The position numbers were made by a program, and so were the translations under genes. A model generated the notes under the pieces. That model worked only from the letters and a program-made list of their open reading frames with translations. It did no database searches and was not told the origin of the DNA. Positions 20,207-29,645 of a stretch of DNA of 64,000 nucleotides are shown here, piece by piece. The DNA comes from Georgenia satyanarayanai (lineage in GTDB: Bacteria; Actinomycetota; Actinomycetes; Actinomycetales; Actinomycetaceae), in assembly GCF_009193135.1 (NCBI RefSeq), contig NZ_VUKC01000008.1, forward strand, positions 62,001 to 126,000, in the 5' to 3' direction. Position 1 is the first letter of the stretch, and every line of letters starts with the position of its first letter.

Positions 20207-20272
20207 GAGTACGCACATACGGTCACCACGCGGCGGGTTCCGCCCCGTCCAGGTGACCGTATGTGCGTATTC
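20207..20272. repeat. 66-bp palindromic element, copy 1
   Basis: Left arm GAGTACGCACATACGGTCAC (20207-20226) pairs with the right arm (20253-20272) at 19 of 20 positions, across a 26-base centre containing a small GC hairpin. A second copy at 32591-32656 has the same arm sequence (19/20 identical) and the same loop length. Confidence 0.85.
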
Positions 20273-20311
20273 GGCGGAAGCGGTGTGGCGGGGGACGACG
20301 GCGGGCACGGA

Positions 20312-20317
20312 TAGCCT
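20312..20317 (+). promoter_or_regulatory. -10 hexamer TAGCCT, leaderless Nif3 operon
   Basis: TAGCCT ends six bases before ATG 20324, the first codon of a three-gene coupled operon. Confidence 0.55.
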
Positions 20318-20323
20318 GGGCCG

Positions 20324-21508
20324 ATGGCGAGCACCCTGACCGTGGCCGACGTCGTCGGCCTCCTCGAGCAGCGATACCCGCCCCGCACCGCCGAGGGCTG
20401 GGACGCCGTCGGCCTGGTGGCCGGTGACCCGGACGCGCCGGTGCGGACGGTGATGTTCGCCGTCGACCCCGTCCAGGCCGTCGCCGACGAGGCGATCGCC
20501 GCCGGGGTGGACCTCCTCGTCACCCACCACCCGCTCTACCTGCGCGGAACCACCTCGGTGGCCGCGACCACCCCCAAGGGACGCGTCGTCCACGAGCTCG
20601 TCCGTGCGGGCTGCGCGCTGTACACCGCGCACACCAACGCCGACTCCGCGGCCGGGGGAGTGGCCGACGCGCTCGCCGACCTCCTCGACCTGCGCGAGCG
20701 CCAGCCGCTCACCCCGCACGATGCCGCCGCGCTCGACACGCTCACCGTCTTCGTCCCGCAGGCCCACACCGCCACCGTCCTCGACGCGCTCGCCGCGGCC
20801 GGCGCGGGAGACATCGGGGACTACGACCGCTGCGCCTTCACCGTCGCCGGCCAGGGCACCTTCCGGGCCGGTGCTGCCGCCAACCCCACCATCGGTGAGC
20901 GCGGTGAGGTGACCGAGGTGGCCGAGGACCGCCTCGAGATGACCCTGCCCCGCGAGCGCCGGGCCGCGGTCCTCGCCGCGCTCCGCGCCGCCCACCCCTA
21001 CGAGGAGCCGGCCTTCTCCGTCGTCGAGCACGCGCCCCACCCGGCGGGCACGGGCATCGGCCGCATCGGCACGCTCCCGACGCCGACGACGCTGCGCGCG
21101 CTCGCGGGGCACGTCGCGGCGGTCCTGCCCACCACCGCCCAGGGCATCCGCGTGGCCGGCGACCTCGACGCCGAGGTGAGCCGGGTCGCCGTGTGCGGCG
21201 GATCGGGGGACTCGCTGCTCGGCACCGTGCGCGGCCTGGGCGCCGACGTCTACCTCACCGCCGACCTGCGCCACCACCCGGCCTCCGAGGCGCTGGAGGC
21301 CGGCCCGCCCTACCTCATCGACGCGACGCACTGGGCCAGCGAGTGGCCCTGGCTGCCCGTCGCCGCGGCCCGGCTGGAGGAGGACGCGCACGAGCGCGGC
21401 GCCGCCCTGCGGACCCGGGTGAGCACGATCGTCACCGACCCGTGGACGCTGCGCCTCAGCGCCCCCGACAATGGCACCACGACCGACAACGAGGGAGTCA
21501 CCCCGTGA
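20324..21508 (+). CDS. Nif3-like dinuclear metal-centre protein
   Basis: 394 residues of the Nif3/YbgI (DUF34) family, which forms hexamers with two metals per subunit and whose reaction is unsettled (GTP cyclohydrolase I-like or phosphatase activities have been proposed). Metal motifs THHPLY and AHTNAD sit in the N-terminal half, and DLRHHPASEA near the C-terminus. The middle insertion (residues about 150-260) is the usual long-form CutA-like domain. The stop overlaps the next start (GTGA), so translation is coupled. Confidence 0.92.
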   Translation: MASTLTVADVVGLLEQRYPPRTAEGWDAVGLVAGDPDAPVRTVMFAVDPVQAVADEAIAAGVDLLVTHHPLYLRGTTSVAATTPKGRVVHELVRAGCALYTAHTNADSAAGGVADALADLLDLRERQPLTPHDAAALDTLTVFVPQAHTATVLDALAAAGAGDIGDYDRCAFTVAGQGTFRAGAAANPTIGERGEVTEVAEDRLEMTLPRERRAAVLAALRAAHPYEEPAFSVVEHAPHPAGTGIGRIGTLPTPTTLRALAGHVAAVLPTTAQGIRVAGDLDAEVSRVAVCGGSGDSLLGTVRGLGADVYLTADLRHHPASEALEAGPPYLIDATHWASEWPWLPVAAARLEEDAHERGAALRTRVSTIVTDPWTLRLSAPDNGTTTDNEGVTP

Positions 21509-22242
21509 CCACAGCCCCGGTGGCCGACCAGCGCCGACTGCTCGACATCCAGACGCTCGACACGCGCGCCGCGAGGCTGGCCCACCAGCGCCGCACCCTG
21601 CCCGTGCTCGAGACGATCGCCGAGCTCGAGAGCCGCCTCGAGGACCTGCACAACGCCCAGGTCGAGGAGCGCACCGCGGTCGGGGACATCCGACGCGAGG
21701 TCGCCAAGGCGGAGTCCGACGTCGAGCAGGTGCGTGAGCGCGCCGCCCGCCACCAGGCCCGCCTCGACTCCGGTGCCGTCTCCGCCAAGGAGGCCCAGGC
21801 GCTGCAGTCCGAGCTCGAGCAGCTCGCCCGCCGCCAGGGCGACCTCGAGGAGACCGAGCTCGAGGTCATGGAGCGCCTCGAGGAGGCGGAGTCCCGGCTC
21901 GCCGAGCTCGGCGAGCAGGAGGCCGCCATCGCCGCCGACATCGCCCGGCACGTCGCGGCCCGCGACACCGAGTGGGGCACCATCGACGGCCAGCTCGAGT
22001 CGGTCGCCCGGGAGCGGGCCGCCGCCGCGGAGCAGACCGACGCCGGGCTGCTGGCCCTGTACGAGCGGGTGCGCGAGCGCACCGGCGGCCTGGCCGCCGT
22101 CGCGCTGTACGGGTCGCGCACCGAGGGCACCCAGCTCGACTTCTCCCTCACCGAGCTCGACGCGATCCACTCGGCGCCCGCCGAGCAGGTCGTCCAGCAC
22201 GAGGACTACGGGTACATCATCGTGAGGATGGAGCCGAAGTGA
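21505..22242 (+). CDS. Coiled-coil zinc-ribbon family protein with all zinc ligands lost
   Basis: 245 residues. Residues 10-180 are a long antiparallel coiled coil, followed by the region where relatives carry a C4 zinc ribbon (mycobacterial Rv2229c type: R-C-x-G-C then C-x-x-C-G). Here the four cysteines are Thr206, Thr209, His232 and Tyr235 (SRTEGTQLDF, QHEDYGYIIVR), while surrounding residues are kept. The protein contains no cysteine at all. The fold is probably retained without zinc. GTG 21505 overlaps the Nif3 stop, and its own stop overlaps the RNase H start. Confidence 0.9.
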   Translation: MTTAPVADQRRLLDIQTLDTRAARLAHQRRTLPVLETIAELESRLEDLHNAQVEERTAVGDIRREVAKAESDVEQVRERAARHQARLDSGAVSAKEAQALQSELEQLARRQGDLEETELEVMERLEEAESRLAELGEQEAAIAADIARHVAARDTEWGTIDGQLESVARERAAAAEQTDAGLLALYERVRERTGGLAAVALYGSRTEGTQLDFSLTELDAIHSAPAEQVVQHEDYGYIIVRMEPK

Positions 22243-23432
22243 GCCAGGCCAGCCTCTTCGACGCCGATCCCCTCGCCCCCGCGGCGGAGGGCGCGGCCGG
22301 GCGGGGGCTGGTCACCTCCGGGCGGGTGCTCGTCGTCGAGGCCGACGGCGGCTCGCGCGGCAACCCCGGCCCGGCCGGCTACGGGGCGCTCGTCCGCGAG
22401 GGCGACGAGATCCTCGCCGAGCGGGCCGAGTACCTCGGGGAGTGCTCGAACAACGTCGCCGAGTACAGCGGCCTCGTCGCCGGGCTGCGCGCCGCCGCGC
22501 AGATCGACCCGACGGCGCAGGTCGAGGTGCGCATGGACTCCCGGCTCGTCGTCGAGCAGATGGCGGGCCGCTGGAAGATCAAGCACGCCGACATGCGCCG
22601 CCTCGCCGAGGAGGCCCGCGCCGTCCTGCCCGCCGGCCAGGTCACCTACACGTGGGTCCCGCGCGCCGCGAACGGCGCCGCCGACGCCCTCGCCAACGCC
22701 GTCATGGACTCCCGCGGCTCCATCACCAACGACCACCCCTCCGCCGACAGCCGAGTTACCGTCGACAGCCGACTTACCGCCGACAGCCGAGTTTCCGCCG
22801 ACAGCCGAGTTACCGACGGGAACGCGCCCCCGGACGACGACGAGGAGCCGCCCATCCCCGACGTCGACACGGAGGCACCCTCCCTCGCGGACCCCGAGGC
22901 GATGACGATCGTCCTCGTGAGCCCCGGCTGGGCCCCGCGCGACGGCGAGGAGGACCCCGAGCTCACCGACGAAGGACTGGAGCTGGCCGGGGCCGCGGCC
23001 GCCGTCGTCGACACGATCGGCCACTCCCTGTGGCCGCACCTGGCCCGCCCGACCGTGCTCCTCGCCTCCCCGCTCGTGCGCGCGCAGCAGACCGCGGTCC
23101 TCATCAGCGAGGTCGCCGACCTCGGCCTGCCGACCGTCGACGACGACTTCGCGGCCACCGCCCCCGGGGAGTCCCGGGAGGACGTCGCCACGCGGGTCGG
23201 GCGCGCCCTGGACCGCCTGGACGAGAGCTGCGGGGGCTGCACCGTCGTCGTCGCGGCCCACGCGGACGTCATCGCCGCCATCATCGGCACGGTCGTCGAG
23301 GCCCCCACGGCGGCCTGGGACGTGTTCCGAATCGCGCCCGGCACGATCAGCGTCGTGCGCCGGTGGAGCGGGCGCGGGGAGGTCCACGTCATGGGCTGCC
23401 CGGCGCGCCTCGTGGTGGACTCGGTCGGCTAG
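22239..23432 (+). CDS. RNase H fused to a degenerate histidine-phosphatase domain
   Basis: 397 residues corresponding to mycobacterial Rv2228c. Residues 28-155 are RNase HI with Asp36, Glu75, Asp100 and Asp149 all in place, so removal of RNA from RNA:DNA hybrids is expected. Residues 222-397 resemble the phosphoglycerate-mutase-like acid phosphatase (CobC), but the RHG signature is SPG (228-230), so the nucleophilic histidine is missing. The second arginine (SPLVRAQQTA) and late histidine (AAHADVI) remain. Between the domains lies a tandem repeat of ADSRVT units (168-191). The start GTG overlaps the previous stop. rnpB begins eight bases after the stop. Confidence 0.9.
   Translation: MSQASLFDADPLAPAAEGAAGRGLVTSGRVLVVEADGGSRGNPGPAGYGALVREGDEILAERAEYLGECSNNVAEYSGLVAGLRAAAQIDPTAQVEVRMDSRLVVEQMAGRWKIKHADMRRLAEEARAVLPAGQVTYTWVPRAANGAADALANAVMDSRGSITNDHPSADSRVTVDSRLTADSRVSADSRVTDGNAPPDDDEEPPIPDVDTEAPSLADPEAMTIVLVSPGWAPRDGEEDPELTDEGLELAGAAAAVVDTIGHSLWPHLARPTVLLASPLVRAQQTAVLISEVADLGLPTVDDDFAATAPGESREDVATRVGRALDRLDESCGGCTVVVAAHADVIAAIIGTVVEAPTAAWDVFRIAPGTISVVRRWSGRGEVHVMGCPARLVVDSVG
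22742..22813 (+). repeat. Four tandem 18-bp repeats in the RNase H linker
   Basis: Unit CGCCGACAGCCGAGTTAC occurs four times head to tail with one or two substitutions per copy, in frame, encoding ADSRVT-like hexapeptides. Codons GTT and CTT inside the unit are unusual for this genome. Confidence 0.85.
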
Positions 23433-23435
23433 ACT
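23430..23435 (+). promoter_or_regulatory. -10 hexamer TAGACT for rnpB, overlapping a stop codon
   Basis: TAGACT lies 5 bases before the rnpB 5' end, and its first three bases are the TAG stop of the RNase H gene. Confidence 0.55.
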
Positions 23436-23439
23436 CGAC

Positions 23440-23831
23440 GGGCGGATGAGTCGGCCAGGCGGTCGCGGCGCCCCCCGGGGGCGACGAGGAACGTCCGGGC
23501 TCCGCAGAGCAGGGTGGTGGGTAACGCCCACCCGGGGTGACCCGCGGGACAGTGCCACAGAAAGTAGACCGCCGTCGCAGCCTCCGGGCCGCGGCGGTAA
23601 GGGTGAAAGGGTGGTGTAAGAGACCACCAGCGTGCCGGGTGACCGGTGCGGCTCGGTAAACCCCACCCGGAGCAAGACCAGACAGCAGGCGCCCGAGGGC
23701 TGCTCGCCCGAGCCTGCGGGTAGGTCGCTGGAGGCGTGCGGCAACGTACGTCGTAGATGGATGGCCGCCACCGCGGACCCCGGCAACGGGCCGCGGGACA
23801 GAACCCGGCGTACCGGCCGACTCATCCGCCC
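23440..23831 (+). ncRNA. rnpB: RNase P RNA (type A)
   Basis: Catalytic RNA of RNase P, which matures tRNA 5' ends. The ends pair as helix P1 (GGGCGGATGAGTCGGCC with its exact complement at 23815-23831). Universal conserved regions are visible: GAGGAACGTCCGGGCT, CAGAGCAGGGTGGTGGGTAA, GGACAGTGCCACAGAAA, AGACCGCC, GGTAAGGGTGAAAGGGTGG and, before P1, GGGACAGAACCC. Length of 392 bases is normal for an actinobacterial type A RNA. Confidence 0.97.
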
Positions 23832-23997
23832 TTCTGGCCGCCGTGCCGCGTCGTCCCGGTCGGGACGCGTGGTCCACAGGGCGGCTCCCCGTGAGCCCTG
23901 TCCACCGGCGGATGCGTCGGGGCGACCCGCGCCGGGGGACCAGCGCCATCCTGACGTTCCCGGCGGGCCCCTCCGCCGCGAGGCGCAGGAGGTTCCG

Positions 23998-24651
23998 ATG
24001 CGTGTCTTGCCAGCAGCCGTCACGGTCGCCGTCGTCGTCCTCGTGCTCGCCGGGTGCAGCCCCGGCGCCGATCCCGCGCGGGAGCCGCCGTCGAGTCCCG
24101 CGCTCAGCACCGAGCCGCCCGCGCCACCGCTGCCGGTACCCGACGCCAGCGCGCACCCCGCGCTGCCGCCGGATCTCGCCGCGCGCATGCCACCGGAGGC
24201 GGAGGTCGACGGCATGGTGGAGGAGGCCGAAGCGGCCTACCTTGCCCACCGGGCGGCGTACGACGCCGCCGCCCGCACGGGGTTCGCCGACGCCGACCTC
24301 GTCGACGCGCTCTTCGCGACCGCGACCGGGGACGTCCTCGACGCGCTGGTCGCGGAGGCCACCGCCCTGGCCGAGGCCGGCCGGGTGGTGGACGGCCACG
24401 CGGAGGTTCTCGGGACGGGCCTCTACTCCCTCGTCGTCCCCGAGGAGGACGGCACGGGTCTCGGCGTCGTCCTCGACGTGTGCGTCCACATCGAGGGCGC
24501 CCTGGAGGAGAGCGACGGCACCCTGGTCTACGGCCTCGGTGGCGAGCCCGTCCACGTCGTCGTGCGCGTCACCGACCAGGACGGGACCTGGCTCGTCGCC
24601 ACCCAGAGCGCGCAGGAAGGTCCGTGCCCCGAGGGGCTCAGCCGTCCTTGA
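23998..24651 (+). CDS. Secreted lipoprotein, unknown function
   Basis: 217 residues. The signal peptide MRVLPAAVTVAVVVLVLAGC ends in a lipobox (LAGC), followed by a Pro/Ser-rich tether (residues 21-60), then an alpha/beta domain with no recognised motif (DGTLVYGLGGEPVHVVV). CAGGAGG lies before ATG 23998. Its 3' end overlaps the convergent methyltransferase by 14 bases. Confidence 0.85.
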   Translation: MRVLPAAVTVAVVVLVLAGCSPGADPAREPPSSPALSTEPPAPPLPVPDASAHPALPPDLAARMPPEAEVDGMVEEAEAAYLAHRAAYDAAARTGFADADLVDALFATATGDVLDALVAEATALAEAGRVVDGHAEVLGTGLYSLVVPEEDGTGLGVVLDVCVHIEGALEESDGTLVYGLGGEPVHVVVRVTDQDGTWLVATQSAQEGPCPEGLSRP

Positions 24652-25534
24652 CGGCCGTGATGCTGAAGGTCGTCGGGACGTTCTGACGGAGCGGCTCCGG
24701 GAAGGCCCACACGCCGTCGGTCTCCTCCATGAGCGGGTGCGCCGGCCACGGGACCGTCTGCTGCTCGTCGAAGCTCGTGAGCCGCAGGCCGGCCCCGAGC
24801 AGCGAGCCGATGACCTCGGCCAGGGAGTGGGGCCACTCGTAGGTGCGGGCGTGCTCGATCGGCGTCGGGTCCCCGGTGTAGGAGTAGGTGTCCACCCAGG
24901 TCTGGGACAGCGCCGAGGGGAAGTAGCGGTGGCGCACCTCGAGGAGGTCGCTGCGCGCGTCGTCGAGCGAGTAGAGCATCGGGTGCCCGTCCCGGATGAA
25001 GAAGGTGCCGCCGGGGCGGAGCAGCCGGGCGATGCTGCGCGCCCAGGCGGTGAGGTCCGGCAGCCAGGTGACCGTGCCGATGCTCGTGTAGACGACGTCG
25101 AAGGTGTCCTCGACGGCGTCGGCCGCGTGCTGGACGTCGGCCTCGACGAAGCGCGCCTCGAGGCCGCACTCCTGCGCCAGGCCGCGGGCGATCTCCAGGC
25201 TGCGCGGGGACAGGTCCACCCCGGTGACGCGGGCACCGAGCCGGGCGAGGGACAGCGTGTCCTTCCCGACGTGGCACTGGAGGTGGACGACGTCCAGGCC
25301 GCGCACCGTTCCTCCCGGCAGGTGCGGGGCGAGGATCGCGAGGTCCTCGGCGGCGACGTCGCTGATCCGCTCCGGGTCGGAGGCGAACCCGGGGAGGTCG
25401 TACATCGCCGACGCAGCGTGGATCTCGGCGCGGTCGTCCCAGTTCGCGCGGTTCGCCAGCAGCGCGTGCTCGCGGTCGACGACGACGTCGGCGCCGGACG
25501 GCGCGTCCTCGTCGGGAGGCGGGAAGGTGCTCAT
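24638..25534 (-). CDS. SAM-dependent methyltransferase (class I)
   Basis: 298 residues. SAM motif I reads LDVVHLQCHVGKDTLSLARLG followed by VTGVDLSPRSL, and motif II/III as FDVVYTSIGTVTWLPDL and LLRPGGTFFIRDGHPML. It belongs to the group annotated as class I methyltransferases with HxxxG-K-D motifs, including small-molecule methylases. Substrate unknown. Convergent overlap with the lipoprotein gene. Confidence 0.88.
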   Translation of the reverse strand: MSTFPPPDEDAPSGADVVVDREHALLANRANWDDRAEIHAASAMYDLPGFASDPERISDVAAEDLAILAPHLPGGTVRGLDVVHLQCHVGKDTLSLARLGARVTGVDLSPRSLEIARGLAQECGLEARFVEADVQHAADAVEDTFDVVYTSIGTVTWLPDLTAWARSIARLLRPGGTFFIRDGHPMLYSLDDARSDLLEVRHRYFPSALSQTWVDTYSYTGDPTPIEHARTYEWPHSLAEVIGSLLGAGLRLTSFDEQQTVPWPAHPLMEETDGVWAFPEPLRQNVPTTFSITAVKDG

Positions 25535-25874
25535 CGCCGGGAAGGTACCAGCGCCCGCGGACCACCGCCGAGCGGTTTTCGCGCGGCGATCAGGGCTCAG
25601 CGCCCGCCGGTCGGTGCCGTGAGCCGAGCGAGCGTCACCAGGTGCTCACCGCCGTCGTCGGCCGCCTGCGTCCACGCGAGGGACGGACCGCCGCACACGA
25701 CGGTCGCGTCGCCGGCGACGGCGGGCGGCGCGCCGACCGCACCGGTCGCGGGGCCGAGGACGTGGGTGCCTCGTGCCCCCCTCCGACCGCGACGGTGGGT
25801 GAAAAGTCTCGGTGTGAGCGTCCCGCGATGTGCCACGATAAGTCGCACCGACCGTCCACCCCGCAGGAGCTCCC
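25535..25874. other. Intergenic region with possible gene remnant
   Basis: 340 bases between divergent genes. The minus-strand frame 25597-25848 has gene-like third-position G/C over its last 55 codons (GTHVLGPATGAV ... GGEHLVTLARLTAPTGGR) but poor composition before that and no ribosome site; it may be the 3' remnant of a lost gene. The rest holds the promoter of the ABC operon, with an A/T-richer patch (GTGAAAAGTCTC) at 25799-25810. No structured RNA seen. Confidence 0.35.
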
Positions 25875-26855
<981 letters not shown>

Positions 26856-26856
26856 C

Positions 26857-28023
26857 ATGCGACCGCTCCTCACCATGACCCTGAACGACCTGCGTCAGCG
26901 GGTGCGGGACAGGTCGGTCCTCATCATGGGTGTGCTCGTGCCCGTCGCCCTCATGGTCGTCATGAACCTCGTCTTCGGTGGTGCCGAGGAGATCGAGCTC
27001 GACGCCGTCACCGTCGCGGCCTCCGTCGCCGCGGACGACGAGCTCGGCCAGGTCCTCGTCGCCACCCTCACCGAGGTCGACGGCCTCACCGTCACGGTGG
27101 ACGAGGTCGCCGCCGACGACGTCCGCACCCGCGCCGAGTCCGGCGAGGCGCAGCTGGGGATCGTCGTGCCCGCGGGCTTCACCGCCGCCGTCACCCAGGG
27201 GGAGGACACCACCCTCGACGTCGTCGAGGGCAACGGCGCGGGCCTGGAGACCGACATCCTCCTCTCCGTCGTCCGGGGCGTCACCGAGCAGATGACGGCC
27301 GGCACGGTCGCAGCCACCGCCGGCGGCGAGCTCGGCCTGGACGGTGCCCAGCTCGCGGTGCTCGGGCGGCAGGTGGCCCAGGCTCCACCCGTCGTGACGA
27401 CCGTCGCGGGCACGACGGCGACCGAGCAGCTCGACCCCGGCGCCATGATGGTCGCCGGCCAGGCCGGACTCTTCCTCCTGTTCACCGTGGGCTTCGGGGT
27501 GCTCGCGCTCGTCGGTGAGCGCGAGCAGGGCACGCTCGCCCGGCTGAGCTCCATGCCGATGGCCCCCGGTCTCATCGTCGCCGCCAAGGCGCTGTCGAGC
27601 TACGTCCTCGGGGTGCTCGCCACCCTCGTCCTCCTCGGCGCTGGGATGCTCCTCTTCGACGTCGACTTCGGCTCGCTGCCCGTCGTCGCCGTCCTCGTGC
27701 TCAGCGTCGTCGCCGCGGCGACCTCGCTCATGTTCGTCGTCGCGCGGGTGGCCCGGACCTCGGAGCAGGCCTCGGTGGCCCAGGCGATCCTCGCCGTCGT
27801 CCTCGGGATGGCCGGTGGGGCGTTCTTCCCCGTCGCGGCCACCGGGCTGGCCGCCACGCTCCTCGACCTCAACCCGGTGGCCGCCTTCACCCGGGCCCTC
27901 GGCATCAGCGCCGGGGGCGGGGGACTGGCCGACGTCGCCGGCCCCGTCGGCATGATGCTCGGCTTCGCCGTCCTGGCCGCCGCCGTCTCCCGGCTGGTCC
28001 CGGACCGGGGGGTGACGGCGTGA
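26857..28023 (+). CDS. ABC-2 type permease (first of pair)
   Basis: 388 residues: one N-terminal membrane helix (LIMGVLVPVALMVVMNLVFG), a large external domain (residues 40-205) and five C-terminal helices, the layout of YhgE/NatB-like ABC-2 permeases. It starts one base after the ATPase stop and overlaps the second permease by four bases, so the three genes form one unit. Confidence 0.9.
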   Translation: MRPLLTMTLNDLRQRVRDRSVLIMGVLVPVALMVVMNLVFGGAEEIELDAVTVAASVAADDELGQVLVATLTEVDGLTVTVDEVAADDVRTRAESGEAQLGIVVPAGFTAAVTQGEDTTLDVVEGNGAGLETDILLSVVRGVTEQMTAGTVAATAGGELGLDGAQLAVLGRQVAQAPPVVTTVAGTTATEQLDPGAMMVAGQAGLFLLFTVGFGVLALVGEREQGTLARLSSMPMAPGLIVAAKALSSYVLGVLATLVLLGAGMLLFDVDFGSLPVVAVLVLSVVAAATSLMFVVARVARTSEQASVAQAILAVVLGMAGGAFFPVAATGLAATLLDLNPVAAFTRALGISAGGGGLADVAGPVGMMLGFAVLAAAVSRLVPDRGVTA

Positions 28024-29183
28024 GCGCGCCCCTGGCGATCGCCGGCACCGAGCTGCGCCGATTCGCGCGTGACCGGTCGAACATCTTCTTCGCGCTCATC
28101 TTCCCGCTCCTGCTCGTCGTCGTCATCGGCCTGCAGTTCGGCGGCGGCGGCACGTCGGGGCGGGTCGCGGTGAGCGGCACCGACGGCGCGCTGCGCGCCG
28201 CGCTGACCGCCACCCTCGAGGACGGCGGGGCCACCGTGACGGACACCGACCCCGGCGCGATGCGCGAGCAGGTGGCGCGCGGCCGGGCCGACGTCGGGCT
28301 GCTCGTCGAGGACGCCGCGGAGCGTTCCTACGCGGCCGGTGAGCCGGCCGAGGTCGAGCTCATCTCGGCGTCCGGCGCCGCCTCCCGGGCGGCGACCCAG
28401 CTCGTCGCCACCGCGCTGCAGTCCCTGTCGCTCGACCGGGTCCAGCTCACCGGGCTCACCGACCTCGGCGTCCCGGAGACCGAGGCGAGCGCGGCGCTGG
28501 CGGAGGCGCGGCAGGCGGTCGCCCCCGTCGAGCTCCGCGTCGTCGACGTCGACGAGGTCGCCCAGGAGCTCGGCGGGCTGGGCCAGTTCGACCTCAGCGC
28601 CGCGACGATGCTCCTGCTCTTCGTCTTCCTCTCGACCCTCGGCAGCGCCGTCACCCTCATCCAGTCGCGCCGGCTCGGGGTGCAGGCCCGGGTGCTCGCC
28701 GCGCCGGTGTCCGGGACGCAGGCGATCCTCGGTCAGCTGCTCGGCCGGTGGGTCATCGCGAGCTTCCAGGGCGTCTACATCATGGTCGCCAGCGTGGTGA
28801 TCTTCGACGTCGACTTCGGCAACGTCGGTCTCGCCCTGCTCCTCCTCCTCGTCTTCGGGGCGGTCGCCACGGGCGCGGCGATGCTGCTCGGCGCCCTCAT
28901 GGACCACGAGGGCGCGGCCAACGGGGTGGCCGTGGGACTCGGGCTCGTCCTCGCCGCGCTCGGCGGGTGCATGTTCCCCCTCGAGCTCATGCCCGACACC
29001 CTGCGCACCGTCGCCCACGTCACCCCGCACGCCTGGGGCTACGAGGCCTTCGCCGAGATCCAGCGCCACGACGGCGGCCTGGCCGACATCGCCCCGCAGC
29101 TCGGTGTGCTCGCCGCGATGGCCGCGGTCCTCGTCCTCCTCGGGGCGTGGGCGCTGCGCCGCAGTGTCGCGCGGGCGATGTAG
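28020..29183 (+). CDS. ABC-2 type permease (second of pair)
   Basis: 387 residues with the same topology as its neighbour (N-terminal helix FFALIFPLLLVVVIGL, external domain, C-terminal helix bundle with GGCMFPLELMPDTLR). GTG start in a GTGA overlap. The pair presumably forms a heterodimeric channel. Confidence 0.9.
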   Translation: MSAPLAIAGTELRRFARDRSNIFFALIFPLLLVVVIGLQFGGGGTSGRVAVSGTDGALRAALTATLEDGGATVTDTDPGAMREQVARGRADVGLLVEDAAERSYAAGEPAEVELISASGAASRAATQLVATALQSLSLDRVQLTGLTDLGVPETEASAALAEARQAVAPVELRVVDVDEVAQELGGLGQFDLSAATMLLLFVFLSTLGSAVTLIQSRRLGVQARVLAAPVSGTQAILGQLLGRWVIASFQGVYIMVASVVIFDVDFGNVGLALLLLLVFGAVATGAAMLLGALMDHEGAANGVAVGLGLVLAALGGCMFPLELMPDTLRTVAHVTPHAWGYEAFAEIQRHDGGLADIAPQLGVLAAMAAVLVLLGAWALRRSVARAM

Positions 29184-29198
29184 CGGCGGGCGCCGACG

Positions 29199-29204
29199 TA
29201 GCAT
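29199..29204 (+). promoter_or_regulatory. -10 hexamer TAGCAT, leaderless S4 gene
   Basis: TAGCAT ends six bases before ATG 29211. Confidence 0.5.
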
Positions 29205-29210
29205 CGGGCC

Positions 29211-29579
29211 ATGGCCGAGGACTCCGTGCGCGTGGACAGCTGGCTGTGGGCGGTGCGGATCTTCAAGACCCGCAGCCAGGCCCAGGCCGCCTGTCGCGGC
29301 GGCCACGTGCGCGTCGACGGTGACCGCGCCAAGCCGTCCACGCTGGTCGGCACCGGCACCCGGGTCGTGGTGACGGGCGGACCCCAGGAGCGCACCGTCG
29401 TCGTCCAGCGGCCGCTGCGCAAGCGGGTCGGCGCACCCCTCGCCGCCCAGGCGATGATCGACGAGACCCCGCCGCCCCCGCCGAAGGTCGAGGAGGCGGC
29501 CCTCCCGCGCCGGGAGCGCGGCGCCGGGCGCCCGACCAAGCGCGAGCGGCGCGACATCACCCGCCTGCGCGGTTACTAG
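29211..29579 (+). CDS. S4-domain RNA-binding protein (Hsp15/HslR-like)
   Basis: 122 residues. The S4 fold spans residues 6-65 (VRVDSWLWAVRIFKTRSQAQ, RGGHVRVDG), followed by a basic tail (RRERGAGRPTKRERRDI). In E. coli the Hsp15 homologue binds stalled 50S subunits carrying nascent chains. The gene stands alone with its own leaderless-type promoter. Confidence 0.88.
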   Translation: MAEDSVRVDSWLWAVRIFKTRSQAQAACRGGHVRVDGDRAKPSTLVGTGTRVVVTGGPQERTVVVQRPLRKRVGAPLAAQAMIDETPPPPPKVEEAALPRRERGAGRPTKRERRDITRLRGY

Positions 29580-29645
29580 CGCGAGGTCTCGTGCCGGTCG
29601 CGGCCACCAGACCCGGCGTCCGAGGGGAGCGGACGGTGCGACGCG

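Noticed and set aside
22742-22813. CRISPR-like tandem repeat
   Set aside because: Units are 18 bp with no spacers, lie in frame inside a gene and encode a linker.
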